A DNA stretch of 64,000 nt from a virus. The position numbers and the translations under genes are program-made. Below are positions 7,976 through 15,963 of the stretch, piece after piece. The DNA lies in the IMG/VR virus record IMGVR_UViG_3300018019_000005, positions 62,001-126,000 of that record, one strand, 5' to 3'. How positions within the stretch are numbered: the first letter of the stretch is position 1; every line of letters begins with the position of its first letter. The notes under the pieces are model-generated. The model did not search any database and was not told the DNA's origin. It was given only the letters and a program-made list of their open reading frames with translations.

Positions 7976-8335
7976 ATGTCCCGCTCTTACCGCAAACCCT
8001 ACGTGGCTGTCTGTGGTGTCGGCTCCTGCAAGGACGACAAACGGATAGCTCACCGAGGTGTCCGTCGTTCTCAAAATGCTTGGGTCCACCAAGCTCTCAA
8101 AGACCCCGAAACCGATATTATATTCCCCCACTTCCGTGAATGCCACTGGAACGATGTCTACAACTGGAAGCGTGATGGCAAGCAACACTGGTGCTATCCC
8201 GATGCCCGTGCATGGGACCGTCACATGAAAGCGGTCAACAAGCTCTACCAATACCGCTTCGAGATGCGCCCCGGTTACCTAGACCCTGAACTTGAGTGGC
8301 CTCCCCATTGGTATTTGGAAGCTCTGCGGAAATAG
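7976..8335 (+). CDS. Hypothetical protein, 119 aa
   Basis: Strong AAAGGAGGTGCTTA site before the ATG. Begins MSRSYRKPY, like many small phage proteins with a basic N-terminus; rich in His, Trp and Tyr. Unrecognised. Confidence 0.75.
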   Translation: MSRSYRKPYVAVCGVGSCKDDKRIAHRGVRRSQNAWVHQALKDPETDIIFPHFRECHWNDVYNWKRDGKQHWCYPDARAWDRHMKAVNKLYQYRFEMRPGYLDPELEWPPHWYLEALRK

Positions 8336-8342
8336 CGGAAAA

Positions 8343-8353
8343 TCTAGTATTAT
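8343..8353 (+). promoter_or_regulatory. Promoter-like TAGTATTAT
   Basis: Resembles the extended -10 family of this window (TATTAT hexamer at 8348-8353), 14 nt before the TTG start at 8368. The SD lies only 4 nt after it, so a weak assignment. Confidence 0.3.
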
Positions 8354-8367
8354 TAGGTGGAGAATCA

Positions 8368-8655
8368 TTGCTGCCTAAAGACCAACTCGAACACGGTGCC
8401 TATTACACTGGCACTTGCCGCAACGCCAGCATTGCCCGGTGGAATGAGAAAGGATTCTTCATCCATTGGCGCACCAAGTTTTACGACACTTACCCGGAGT
8501 GCATCGGTTACTGGGTAGATGCGAAGCCGGGTGAGATTCGATTTGATGAGTTTCAACCTTTTGCCAAGTTGGATAACCCTCGATTCACCATTCCCTTGAC
8601 GGAGGAAGAATTTAACGCCAGTGGAGGATTTGTGTATGGCATTCCCAACGGATGA
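8368..8655 (+). CDS. Hypothetical protein, 95 aa (paralogue of the next gene)
   Basis: TTG start behind GGTGGAG; the frame is open further upstream (8296), but there it lies inside the previous gene. It shares LEHGAYY-G--RN-S/K-ARW and following positions with the gene at 8636, so the two form a tandem duplicated pair. Function unknown. Confidence 0.6.
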   Translation: MLPKDQLEHGAYYTGTCRNASIARWNEKGFFIHWRTKFYDTYPECIGYWVDAKPGEIRFDEFQPFAKLDNPRFTIPLTEEEFNASGGFVYGIPNG

Positions 8656-8926
8656 AGAAGAGAGAAAACAAGACCAGGTATGTATCCGATGCGGGAAAAT
8701 TAAGGTAGTCTCGGAGGGAAGGGGCTGGTGGGATGACCACTGCCCCGACCCCACCAAGGATGCCACGGAGCCAATACCTCTGGAGAAGCTTGAGCATGGC
8801 GCTTACTACTATGGGTGGGGAAGAAACGGCAAACTAGCCCGGTGGGACGCCAACAAGGAAGGTTTTCTGGTCCGTACGGGCAAAGTTCCGCTACACCTAC
8901 ACGGAGAACGTGTATTACGCCATTAG
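8636..8926 (+). CDS. Paralogue of 8368 gene with zinc motif; apparently frameshifted
   Basis: ATG behind GGAGG. N-terminal CxxC (CIRCG) and HCPD suggest a zinc knuckle; then LEHGAYYYGWGRNGKLARW matches the upstream paralogue. After about residue 82 similarity jumps to the +1 frame (from about 8877 to a TAA at 9024-9026), where KFRYTYTEN and NPVFEFPM align with KFYDTYPE and NPRFTIPL of the paralogue. The annotated end is therefore the product of a frameshift; the intact gene would be 8636-9026. Confidence 0.6.
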   Translation: MAFPTDEEERKQDQVCIRCGKIKVVSEGRGWWDDHCPDPTKDATEPIPLEKLEHGAYYYGWGRNGKLARWDANKEGFLVRTGKVPLHLHGERVLRH

Positions 8927-9046
8927 GCCGATGACTGGGGGGTTTGTACCCTACTGCAAGACGGAGAACCCGGTGTTCGAGTTCCCCATGGCGCACGACG
9001 GGTGGGACCCGCCGCTCGAAGAATAATCCTCAAAAATCCCTCTCAC

Positions 9047-9059
9047 TGTGGTATACTGA
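9047..9059 (+). promoter_or_regulatory. Extended -10 promoter TGTGGTATACT
   Basis: TG-G-TATACT at 9049-9057, preceded by AAAAATCCC at about 9034, an upstream element also seen at 25520. It would drive the membrane protein gene at 9074, whose GGAGG lies about 7 nt downstream of the hexamer. Confidence 0.6.
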
Positions 9060-9073
9060 GAGTGGAGGATATT

Positions 9074-9703
9074 ATGCGCACCGTTCTTGTCTTTCTGCTT
9101 GGTGGTCTGTCTTATGCCTTATTGGAACTCACCGTGGCGGCATCCGTTGTCCGCTGGTTTCCCGGCAAACTCCATTATTTCCAAAGCGTTGGAGATGCCC
9201 TCATCGGTTGGTTCAGAAAACCCACCCCTGACTTTTCCTGTGACACCGGTTCTGTAGATGACGAAGCCACAGAGGATGGGCTTTGTCAATGCCCGGTCTG
9301 CAAGAAAGAACGGGAAGAGGCTTGTCAAGTCCTTGATGACGGTGACCAAGTGGTTATGAACGATGACCGGCAAAGCTACGGCATCAGCGCTGGTGTAATA
9401 ACGGGCGTAATGGCAGACGGAGAAGTTTATGATTTTGCTCGCACCGAGTGTATGCCCGGTCCTGCTTTTGCTCCCGCCCTCCAACCAGTTCTAAGGTCCC
9501 AATTAGCTAAAGTAGAAAAGCTGATTCCCGAGGGAACCGCCGTGCGTTTTTACAACTCCAAAGATTGCATGACATACAACAACGGTGTGACCTTCAAAGC
9601 AAAGGTTGAAGATGGGAATCTCGTCTACACCGTGGAGTACGGAACAGTGGACGACGACGTAAGCCAGGTGGAAGTAACTTCGGACATGATTTGGGTCAAA
9701 TAA
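9074..9703 (+). CDS. Membrane-anchored hypothetical protein, 209 aa
   Basis: Start set by GGAGGATATT before ATG 9074 (the frame is open from 9002). Residues 3-25 (VLVFLLGGLSYALLELTVAA) are a transmembrane or signal-anchor segment, then a soluble domain with CQCPVCKKE, a CxCxxC metal-binding or disulfide motif. Unrecognised. Confidence 0.7.
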   Translation: MRTVLVFLLGGLSYALLELTVAASVVRWFPGKLHYFQSVGDALIGWFRKPTPDFSCDTGSVDDEATEDGLCQCPVCKKEREEACQVLDDGDQVVMNDDRQSYGISAGVITGVMADGEVYDFARTECMPGPAFAPALQPVLRSQLAKVEKLIPEGTAVRFYNSKDCMTYNNGVTFKAKVEDGNLVYTVEYGTVDDDVSQVEVTSDMIWVK

Positions 9704-9713
9704 AGAAAGGAAC

Positions 9714-10313
9714 ATGAGCGAAGTGAGAGTATCTCACGTAACGTGGCCTGCCATGGGGTTGGACTACGGCTGGAGGTTCGATATCCGGTCGGAGGATGAA
9801 CTCAACGCCTATTGGAAGGCTCGCCGTCCCAAACAGGTCCGAGCGGCCTTTGCGGAAGTAAAACGCTATCAGGACGCCAACAAGGTTGGTCCGAGCGAAA
9901 TGTCCACGGACGGCCCCTCTCACTTCGTTAATGGGCTGGCGGCGGTCTATTGTTACCATGGGATGGCACACGAGCAATCATTGTTCGAGTCCGCCTGCCG
10001 GGTAGACGATGGCATCATCAAATCCATGCTTGATTGCATTCAGAAACATGGACATGTCTACATCCATCACAATGGCTCTTACTTCGCTCACATGCAGGGG
10101 TTGGAACTTTTAGAAACCCACATGGTTAAAGGATTTGAGCTTCCTGAGTGCAATAAGATTGAAGTCACACAGTGGCCGAGAGGTATTCACTACTATGCCA
10201 AGGTGGATGGTGTAGAAGTGAACGTCCGGGGTGAGAACAAGTGGCTATCAAAGTTTTCCGCCGAACAAGCCGCAAAAGAGTGGATAAAACAAAAAGCGGG
10301 GAGGAACCCATGA
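9714..10313 (+). CDS. Hypothetical protein, 199 aa
   Basis: AAAGGA site before ATG. Unrecognised soluble protein with a basic C-terminal helix (SAEQAAKEWIKQKAG). Its TGA overlaps the ATG of the next gene. Confidence 0.75.
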   Translation: MSEVRVSHVTWPAMGLDYGWRFDIRSEDELNAYWKARRPKQVRAAFAEVKRYQDANKVGPSEMSTDGPSHFVNGLAAVYCYHGMAHEQSLFESACRVDDGIIKSMLDCIQKHGHVYIHHNGSYFAHMQGLELLETHMVKGFELPECNKIEVTQWPRGIHYYAKVDGVEVNVRGENKWLSKFSAEQAAKEWIKQKAGRNP

Positions 10314-10450
10314 ACCAGTTTCCTACAATCAAACCGAGTACGACATTCAAAGTCGCCTTTATTGTTTGGATTTTTGGCGTGCTAGCGAGCATCGCCGTGG
10401 GCGGCGGCTTGCTGTATGTAGCAATTCACTTCATCAAAAAATTCTGGTAG
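10310..10450 (+). CDS. Small membrane protein, 46 aa
   Basis: ATGA overlap with the previous gene and GGGGAGGAACCC before ATG fix this start; the frame is open upstream from 10241. One transmembrane helix (AFIVWIFGVLASIAVGGGLL), basic ends. Could be a small lysis-related or superinfection protein, but nothing shows this. Confidence 0.65.
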   Translation: MNQFPTIKPSTTFKVAFIVWIFGVLASIAVGGGLLYVAIHFIKKFW

Positions 10451-10458
10451 GAGGAACC

Positions 10459-10989
10459 ATGAGTCTTGTCATATCAAGCACCGGGGTGTGCCCGAGCAAC
10501 TCCGAACCCGGAGTGTTCCCCAATCTTGCCCGGTTAAGTAGTGAAGAGGTTGGCAGCGGCGAGGAGAGCGCCATTTTCAAAGAGGTTGACGACGCTATCA
10601 CGGCGGAATTGACGGCGGCGGGATTGCCCATGGGAACCTTGGATAGGGGTGAAGGAATAGTCGCCATGCCTGAGAGCTTCCGAGGATGCGGCAATGGCTA
10701 TTACAAGGAGGCCCCGACCAACATCTACGGTTTCTGGCATCACTGGAAGTTCGAGCGAGCGTGGTACTACTACCGGGCGAGCGGAAGGGGAATCCCCTCG
10801 GACATCGCCGAAGAGTTCCACAAGACTTGGGGTCGGCAGGTCCGGGTGAATGGACACTGCGGCTGCCCCTCTCCACTGGAACAGAACGAAGGCTTCGCCA
10901 TTGATTTCTACCACATCGACACGCCGGAAGGAATGGCCGCTTTCGTTAAATTTCTGAATTCCATCTACAAACCCCGACCGAAAGAGTAG
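10459..10989 (+). CDS. Hypothetical protein, 176 aa
   Basis: Start at ATG 10459 behind TAGGAGGAACC. Aromatic-rich middle (GFWHHWKFERAWYYY) and a conserved-looking HCGCPSPLE segment. Unrecognised. Confidence 0.75.
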   Translation: MSLVISSTGVCPSNSEPGVFPNLARLSSEEVGSGEESAIFKEVDDAITAELTAAGLPMGTLDRGEGIVAMPESFRGCGNGYYKEAPTNIYGFWHHWKFERAWYYYRASGRGIPSDIAEEFHKTWGRQVRVNGHCGCPSPLEQNEGFAIDFYHIDTPEGMAAFVKFLNSIYKPRPKE

Positions 10990-11011
10990 TATTAGTTGAA
11001 GGAGTGACCCG

Positions 11012-11362
11012 ATGAACGTCACTATCCCCGACGCACCGATAAAGGTACACGGTTTTCCGCTCTGCACACAGCACGATTGCCCACACGAGGTTGAAACCAA
11101 GGGGCAGGCGTGCGGCCTTCATGGCGGACCACCGGCTACAGTTGACATCATCCATCGCACCATTCACCGGCAGATTCGGACGGCATTGTGGGGAATGATT
11201 GACTGTCCAGACTGCCGATACACGGCTTTGGATGATATTCGTTGCATTCGGTGCTGCTGGTACCGGGGGTCGATAATGGGCATGGCGGGTATCGCCGAAC
11301 AACTGGGGTGGGGGGAAGAGATGGTCCGCTACTTGGAACTGATTGCCCACCGCCGAGAATAG
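11012..11362 (+). CDS. Cys-rich hypothetical protein, 116 aa
   Basis: AAGGAGTGACCCG before ATG. CDCPDCR and CIRCC-type pairs in the middle suggest a zinc ribbon (DCPDC...CIRCC). Unrecognised. Confidence 0.7.
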   Translation: MNVTIPDAPIKVHGFPLCTQHDCPHEVETKGQACGLHGGPPATVDIIHRTIHRQIRTALWGMIDCPDCRYTALDDIRCIRCCWYRGSIMGMAGIAEQLGWGEEMVRYLELIAHRRE

Positions 11363-11368
11363 AGGCAT

Positions 11369-11599
11369 ATGGGCACATGTGAGGGGACGTACAATTTTGA
11401 AGGTTTCGGTCACCGAGTATTTATCGACCGGGCCTGTTTTCGGGACGAAACTAAAGTTACGTTGTGGGGGGAAAATGGTACTCTTGTTTCCGCCCACACC
11501 ATCACCATATCCACCGACCAGCTTCGGCGCTTTCTGGTCCAAGTAGAAAAAGAAGCCGCCGAAGAGCGCAGGAAGCTGGAGGAAGCGAAGGCAGAATGA
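11369..11599 (+). CDS. Hypothetical protein, 76 aa
   Basis: Starts 6 nt after the previous stop. Beta-rich N-terminal part and a C-terminal charged helix (LVQVEKEAAEERRKLEEAK). Unrecognised; ends in ATGA overlap with the next gene. Confidence 0.65.
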   Translation: MGTCEGTYNFEGFGHRVFIDRACFRDETKVTLWGENGTLVSAHTITISTDQLRRFLVQVEKEAAEERRKLEEAKAE

Positions 11600-11934
11600 G
11601 CAACCTCATCACCGGCAAACAACTATGGGAGGTTTTGGTGCCCGCCTCGGACGGCAGGGGAATTCCGCTCTTGCTTAACCACCACCGAATATGGGACGAG
11701 AAAGTCCGGGAGCTTACGGGCGGCGGGATGACTATCTCCGCCCCGGCGAAGGATGAATGGGGTAACGGCAAGGAGGGCAACGCCATCCTCCGAGAACCGA
11801 TGATTCCCGTCCGGCTTCTCACCGACAAGGTTACCATGGACAAAGTCGCTATCATGACCATGGAGCATTACGACCAGAAGGCGGTGTTGTACTACATGGT
11901 TTCTGACACCGTCTACATGCTAGACAAGGAGTAG
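11596..11934 (+). CDS. Hypothetical protein, 112 aa
   Basis: ATGA overlap with the preceding gene sets the start. Unrecognised; followed 1 nt later by the next ATG. Confidence 0.65.
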   Translation: MSNLITGKQLWEVLVPASDGRGIPLLLNHHRIWDEKVRELTGGGMTISAPAKDEWGNGKEGNAILREPMIPVRLLTDKVTMDKVAIMTMEHYDQKAVLYYMVSDTVYMLDKE

Positions 11935-11935
11935 T

Positions 11936-12328
11936 ATGCCAATCACACCCAAGACCGAAGAGCAGGTTAAGGCTCAAGCCGCTCTGCTATCGGAGATGAA
12001 GCCCCGCATCCGCCGTTACAGCTTTTTCGGGGATGACAACTGGGCGAAAATCGACGTGCAGATTAAAGTCCTCGAAGAGGATATGAGCGAGGACGAACTC
12101 AACGATTACGTTGACGAACAGCAGGGGGAATTGGACCTGACTGACGACCAGAAGTACGAACTGTCCAGCGTTGGCTTTGAAGCCATCGACTGGCGGGACG
12201 GAACTTTGGATGAACCGCCCTCGGACGGCTGGAAGAGCTTGCTGCCTCACGATGAACCCAAGACCGAGGCCAAGCCCGCCAAGAAAGCCGTCAAGAAGGC
12301 CAAGAAAACTACCAAGAAAAAGAGGTAA
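11936..12328 (+). CDS. Acidic hypothetical protein with Lys-rich tail, 130 aa
   Basis: AAGGAGTAGT before ATG. An acidic body is followed by a tail of alternating Lys/Ala/Pro (about residues 107-130), typical of nucleic-acid-binding tails in phage proteins. No domain recognised. Confidence 0.7.
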   Translation: MPITPKTEEQVKAQAALLSEMKPRIRRYSFFGDDNWAKIDVQIKVLEEDMSEDELNDYVDEQQGELDLTDDQKYELSSVGFEAIDWRDGTLDEPPSDGWKSLLPHDEPKTEAKPAKKAVKKAKKTTKKKR

Positions 12329-12329
12329 C

Positions 12330-12857
12330 ATGAAAGCCGACCTGTCGGACTTCAAAGGTACGAGCGAGGATATCAACGCCCTGCCGCAGCGCCTCCGAGA
12401 TTTCATTCACCACTTGGAAGCCAACTGCGACCCGGCCCACGTAATGCAGGAGAACTTCATCCTCCGGGAAATGTACGGCGGGATGTGCGAAGTCATGGCG
12501 GATGTCCGGGCGGGCATGTACGTCAGGTGTATCTATTGCCAGACCACCTTTGAACCCGGAGACAAAGACACCCCGGAGACCATGGCGGAGAAGGTCAAGA
12601 AGCATATCACCGAGTGTTCCAAACATCCCACAAGTCTCTTGGTAAAGCGGTGCCGGTACTTGGAGCGCATAATCAAAGCGATGCGGCACGGAACCTTGGC
12701 ACCCAATCAAGACTTGCCCGCCAAGGAATGCAACCGGGCGAGTGGACAGGTGCCTTGTGAGGTTTGCGGACTGGAACTTGACCAACACTTCCAGCCACTC
12801 CCTACGTCCTGCCCCACGATAGTGGAAGACTGTCACGGGAAGTGGTGGAAACTGTAG
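12330..12857 (+). CDS. Hypothetical protein with two zinc motifs, 175 aa
   Basis: ATG 12330 starts 1 nt after the previous stop. RCIYCQTTF...HITECSKH (residues about 68-98) resembles a CCHC/C2H2 finger, and CEVCGLELDQH near the C-terminus is a second Cys/His cluster. Unrecognised. Confidence 0.7.
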   Translation: MKADLSDFKGTSEDINALPQRLRDFIHHLEANCDPAHVMQENFILREMYGGMCEVMADVRAGMYVRCIYCQTTFEPGDKDTPETMAEKVKKHITECSKHPTSLLVKRCRYLERIIKAMRHGTLAPNQDLPAKECNRASGQVPCEVCGLELDQHFQPLPTSCPTIVEDCHGKWWKL

Positions 12858-12865
12858 GAGGTACC

Positions 12866-13186
12866 ATGGGATTGATTCTGGATACCGACGACCCCATTCT
12901 CGGATTGGAGAAGCGCCGGGAGTCCTTCAACATCTGTGACCTCCAGCGCAAGTATCCCAACGACATTGACCAGCCCGGCATAAAGGATGAGGACAAGTAC
13001 CGGCAGGTCTTGGCAGTGAAGTCCGAACACATCTTCGCTTACGCAGACGGGGAGATTGAGATATCCAAGGACTTCCTGCGCAGGCTGGTAAAGTTCTTCG
13101 ATAAACCGGAACGCCGAAGGATGTTGGAAGAAGAGTTACCGGAGACCTCGCCGATGCGGTGGTTTCCCAAGAAATGGGGGGAGTGA
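12866..13186 (+). CDS. Hypothetical protein, 106 aa
   Basis: Start at ATG 12866 behind TAGGAGGTACC, not the upstream in-frame 12842. Charged, unrecognised; TGATG overlap with the next gene. Confidence 0.7.
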   Translation: MGLILDTDDPILGLEKRRESFNICDLQRKYPNDIDQPGIKDEDKYRQVLAVKSEHIFAYADGEIEISKDFLRRLVKFFDKPERRRMLEEELPETSPMRWFPKKWGE

Positions 13187-13497
13187 TGCTACCCGTACAA
13201 GTGTTCAGGGCAGAGGTAGTCCGGCTGGAGAACGAACTTCAATCAGCGAAGATACGGCTGGCGGAGGCGGAGTTGCGGTGCTGCCATGCGTGGAGTAAAC
13301 CGGTGTATGACCCCATCATCCACGAAGCGTACCATATCGCTGGCGACCCGCCCGGCACCATGGGGGTTGACCGGCAACTTCCCACGGATGTGCCCCGGCA
13401 GGAAATTCCCCGTTGGATAAGGACTTGTGGACGGTGCGGGGTGGTGGAGACAACGCAGCAAACCAAGGAAAATATCACAAAGGTACCGGTGTTCTAA
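13186..13497 (+). CDS. Hypothetical protein with coiled-coil and zinc motif, 103 aa
   Basis: TGATG overlap and GGGGGGAG set the start. The N-terminal heptad-like helix (VVRLENELQSAKIRLAEAE) is followed by CCHAW...TCGRCG, which could bind zinc. Common phage layout of unknown function. Overlaps the next gene as TAATG. Confidence 0.65.
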   Translation: MLPVQVFRAEVVRLENELQSAKIRLAEAELRCCHAWSKPVYDPIIHEAYHIAGDPPGTMGVDRQLPTDVPRQEIPRWIRTCGRCGVVETTQQTKENITKVPVF

Positions 13498-14435
13498 TGG
13501 AATTCTACGGAAAGCTCAAACAAGCGTTGGTGGAGATTGGGGAGGTTGCCCCCAATAGCCTGATTCTCGCCTTCGCCTCCGGGAGTTGGCAGCATGGTGC
13601 CCGGATGGACGACAAGGCCGACCTTGATGTGTCCGGCGTGTTTGTGGGTCGCCCGGAAGAAGAACTCCAACTTGACAACGAGAACCCTCGTAAAATGGGT
13701 CATGCGAGCGCTAGCACGGCAGGAGACAAGCGCAAGAACACCAAGGCGGACGTTGACATCAAAGCTTACTCCCTACGCCGTTGGGCGGGTCTGGCGCTTA
13801 AGGGCAATCCTTCGGCGCTTTCCTTCCTGTTTGTCCCGGACAGCATCAAGGACCTATCCTTGGAGCCAAAGGCACGCTGGTCCTGCCCCTATGATGCGCA
13901 GCAGTGTGAGTATCCAAGCTGCATAAGCGACCATGAGGGCTACCGGGACAGCACGTGCGTGAGGCGTAACCGGGAGGCGCATACAAACACGGTGTGGGAC
14001 ACCATGATTCTGCCCAACACCAATGACTTCCTGTCCGCACGGGCGGCGAAAGCCTTTATCGGGTTGGCGGATAACCAGTTCCACCGGATGCTTGGGGAGG
14101 GCACGGGTAAGCACGGGACCCGGAAAGCCGAGAAGGAAGAGTACGGCTACGACCCCCAAGCGGCTATGCACATGATTCGAGGCATCCAAGAATGTCTTGA
14201 GCTTTTGCGGACCGGCAGGATGACTTTCCCCCGACCGGAGAAGACCCTCCTGCTTAACATTCGCACCGGAAAACTTGGTCTAAAAGAAGTATTAGACCTA
14301 TATGGGGTTTTACGGAATGAAGTACCCGAAGCAGAGAAGAACACCCCGCTTCCCCCGGAATGTGACCGGGATAAGGTCAGCAAGCTCGTCGCCGGGGCCA
14401 TCGTGAAACATTGGAAAGAGAGGAAGTGGCTATGA
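13497..14435 (+). CDS. Nucleotidyltransferase-superfamily protein, 312 aa
   Basis: Residues about 28-48 (ASGSWQHG...ADLDVSGVFV) fit the pol-beta nucleotidyltransferase pattern GS-x-x-x-G followed by an acidic D-x-D pair, and a later KADVDIKAYSL gives a third acidic strand. Phage homologues are annotated as nucleotidyltransferases of unknown substrate. Start from TAATG overlap. It ends in ATGA overlap with the next gene. Confidence 0.65.
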   Translation: MEFYGKLKQALVEIGEVAPNSLILAFASGSWQHGARMDDKADLDVSGVFVGRPEEELQLDNENPRKMGHASASTAGDKRKNTKADVDIKAYSLRRWAGLALKGNPSALSFLFVPDSIKDLSLEPKARWSCPYDAQQCEYPSCISDHEGYRDSTCVRRNREAHTNTVWDTMILPNTNDFLSARAAKAFIGLADNQFHRMLGEGTGKHGTRKAEKEEYGYDPQAAMHMIRGIQECLELLRTGRMTFPRPEKTLLLNIRTGKLGLKEVLDLYGVLRNEVPEAEKNTPLPPECDRDKVSKLVAGAIVKHWKERKWL

Positions 14436-14893
14436 GGGCAGCGGAAGCAAGGGCGCTCGCTGAGACCAACGCTGAACGTATTGCTCGGGAGAAAGTGGAG
14501 GAGTCCGCCAAGCGCAAGGTTCAGCGGGCGGCTGCGGAAGAGAAAAAGCGGAAAGAGTACTACGCCAAAACTCTCGAAGACATTCAATGGCGTATTGACG
14601 CCCGTATAAAAGACGGCATAACAAAAATTGAAGACTACCGGCTATCCACGGAGAATTGGACTGACCGCCCGCTTGCCGGGGAACAGAAGTTTTTCAAGAA
14701 TTTTGAGTTCGCTGCCGAGCTAAAGAAAATCATCACCAAGCTACGCCGAGACGGCTACAAAGTCACGGTCAAAGAAGGGTGGGTGGAGCATGATGACAGT
14801 GCCGCTTATTTGAACAGCGGCGGCGAATGCGGCTCCGAGACACCCTACAACATGTATCATACTTGGTTGGAAATTTCATGGGAGGGAACCTGA
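14432..14893 (+). CDS. Coiled-coil hypothetical protein, 153 aa
   Basis: ATGA overlap with the nucleotidyltransferase gene. Residues 1-55 are an Ala/Glu/Arg/Lys-rich long helix, then a globular part. Unrecognised. Confidence 0.7.
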   Translation: MRAAEARALAETNAERIAREKVEESAKRKVQRAAAEEKKRKEYYAKTLEDIQWRIDARIKDGITKIEDYRLSTENWTDRPLAGEQKFFKNFEFAAELKKIITKLRRDGYKVTVKEGWVEHDDSAAYLNSGGECGSETPYNMYHTWLEISWEGT

Positions 14894-14900
14894 ATACATT

Positions 14901-15023
14901 ATGGTTCCCACGATGCCGCTTTACTCTAATCCGGTCATTAACTCCAATCGGCTTATCCGGGGTTACAAAGGAAGTGACGGGTTTGTTGACCGGTGGGAAG
15001 TATTTGGACAGCCCTTGAGGTAA
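14901..15023 (+). CDS. Possible small protein, 40 aa
   Basis: Short frame with plausible composition (NRLIRGYKGSDGFVDRWEVF). ATG 14901 or in-frame ATG 14913; GGAGGG lies upstream but rather far. It is the last candidate gene before the non-coding RNA zone. Confidence 0.35.
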   Translation: MVPTMPLYSNPVINSNRLIRGYKGSDGFVDRWEVFGQPLR

Positions 15024-15140
15024 TACCGGGGATATACGGGCTGAACGGCTAACCAATGGAAATCAGACAAGTTATCGGGAACTAAAGTTAGGTTCACAGT
15101 AAATAAATGGCCGATTAAAAAAATCCCCATATTCTCCCAA

Positions 15141-15155
15141 AACCGTGGTATTATG
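15141..15155 (+). promoter_or_regulatory. Extended -10 promoter CCGTGGTATTAT
   Basis: TG-G-TATTAT at 15146-15154 with AAAAAAATCCCC about 25 nt upstream. Downstream there is no coding gene for over 700 nt on this strand, only the structured segment ending in a terminator. Confidence 0.6.
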
Positions 15156-15500
15156 TAAGTGAAGGAAGAAAACGAACTACCGACCCTATACTTGTAGGGG
15201 TAAAATTGAGGCGGGGAGCCGGACGATATTGTTACCCGGTCAGCCTCACAAGATTCCGGGCCGAAAGGCCCACCAGTTTGAGGGGGCGAAAGCCCCTACC
15301 ATTTTACGCCCCGAAAGGGGCACCAGTTTTGGAGAGACATGCGAAATAGGAAACCAAACCCGATGCAGTGGCAGCCTAAGCGGCATTTTAGCCGCCCAAG
15401 CTTCGGTGGGCTTCCGTTCGCAGGAGTCGCATAGCGAAAAAGCGAACAGAGTGCAAGGATGCCCACCGAACTCAAGGTTCTGTGGGCTTTTTTATTTTGC
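15156..15500 (+). ncRNA. Candidate structured RNA with tandem GAAA hairpins
   Basis: Bounded by an extended -10 promoter and a strong intrinsic terminator. Three consecutive 5-bp stems with GAAA tetraloops lie at 15258-15271, 15282-15297 and 15308-15321; each has a different stem sequence but the same fold and is followed by ACCAGTTT or ACCATTTT. Further stems include GCGGC-ATTTTA-GCCGC near 15379 and CCCAAGC-TTCG-GTGGG near 15395. No convincing open frame. Position next to a tRNA array recalls large phage RNAs such as GOLLD and ROOL, but I cannot match it to either. Confidence 0.5.
15461..15500 (+). terminator. Intrinsic terminator
   Basis: GCCCAC...GTGGGC with an inner GAAC-TCAA-GGTTC stem, followed by TTTTTTATTTT. 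It ends the preceding non-coding segment, and its 3' side overlaps the end of the minus-strand HNH gene. Confidence 0.8.
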
Positions 15501-15849
15501 ACTTGCAGTGAATGAGTCGGTGACAACATACGCATAGAGGACGGAGGTTCTCTGGCTGATTGTTAGCGTGGTTGTCATCAATGTGATGGATGTCAATCTG
15601 GCACGAGCATTTAGCAACAAAGCCGCATTCATCGCAGACTCTCGGGGGGTTTGACTTATCTCGGTATGGATGAGAGGGGTAGTTACACCTTCCAGTCCAA
15701 CGGGCTTGTGAGTTACGGCAAAGATACTTACCACCTTTGAGTCGCACTTTAACATCTCCACAGGCGGCACAAAGCCCGGTTTTAGTTTCTTTGTTAACAA
15801 AAAGCATTCTATGAATCCACTGTCCCATATTAAAGACAGTGGAAGTCAT
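15472..15849 (-). CDS. HNH endonuclease, 125 aa
   Basis: C-terminal HNH core (CQIDIHHIDDNHANNQPEN then LRPLCVCCHRLIH) with zinc-binding CxxC pairs earlier (CAACGD, CDECGF). It is the only minus-strand gene in the RNA zone and ends inside the terminator hairpin. The ATG at 15849 is used; in-frame ATGs at MGQW and MLFV are alternatives. Confidence 0.75.
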   Translation of the reverse strand: MTSTVFNMGQWIHRMLFVNKETKTGLCAACGDVKVRLKGGKYLCRNSQARWTGRCNYPSHPYRDKSNPPRVCDECGFVAKCSCQIDIHHIDDNHANNQPENLRPLCVCCHRLIHCKCKIKKPTEP

Positions 15850-15883
15850 AAGATGGGTTTTTGGGTGGGTTTTTTGCGTTTAT

Positions 15884-15958
15884 GGTGACTGTAACTCAGT
15901 GGCAGAGTGCCTGACTGTGAATCAGGATACGGGGGTTCGATTCCCCTCAGTCACCCCA
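15884..15958 (+). tRNA. tRNA-His (GTG)
   Basis: Cloverleaf with G-1 (15884), acceptor GTGACTG/CAGTCAC, discriminator C and encoded CCA, the His-specific G-1:C73 arrangement. Anticodon stem CCTGA/TCAGG, loop CTGTGAA. Confidence 0.93.
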
Positions 15959-15963
15959 AGTTT

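Noticed and set aside
7722-7976. A frame overlapping the LAGLIDADG domain end
   Set aside because: Composition (Ser, Arg, Gln clusters) fits a shadow frame; no SD, and it only extends 86 nt beyond the real gene.
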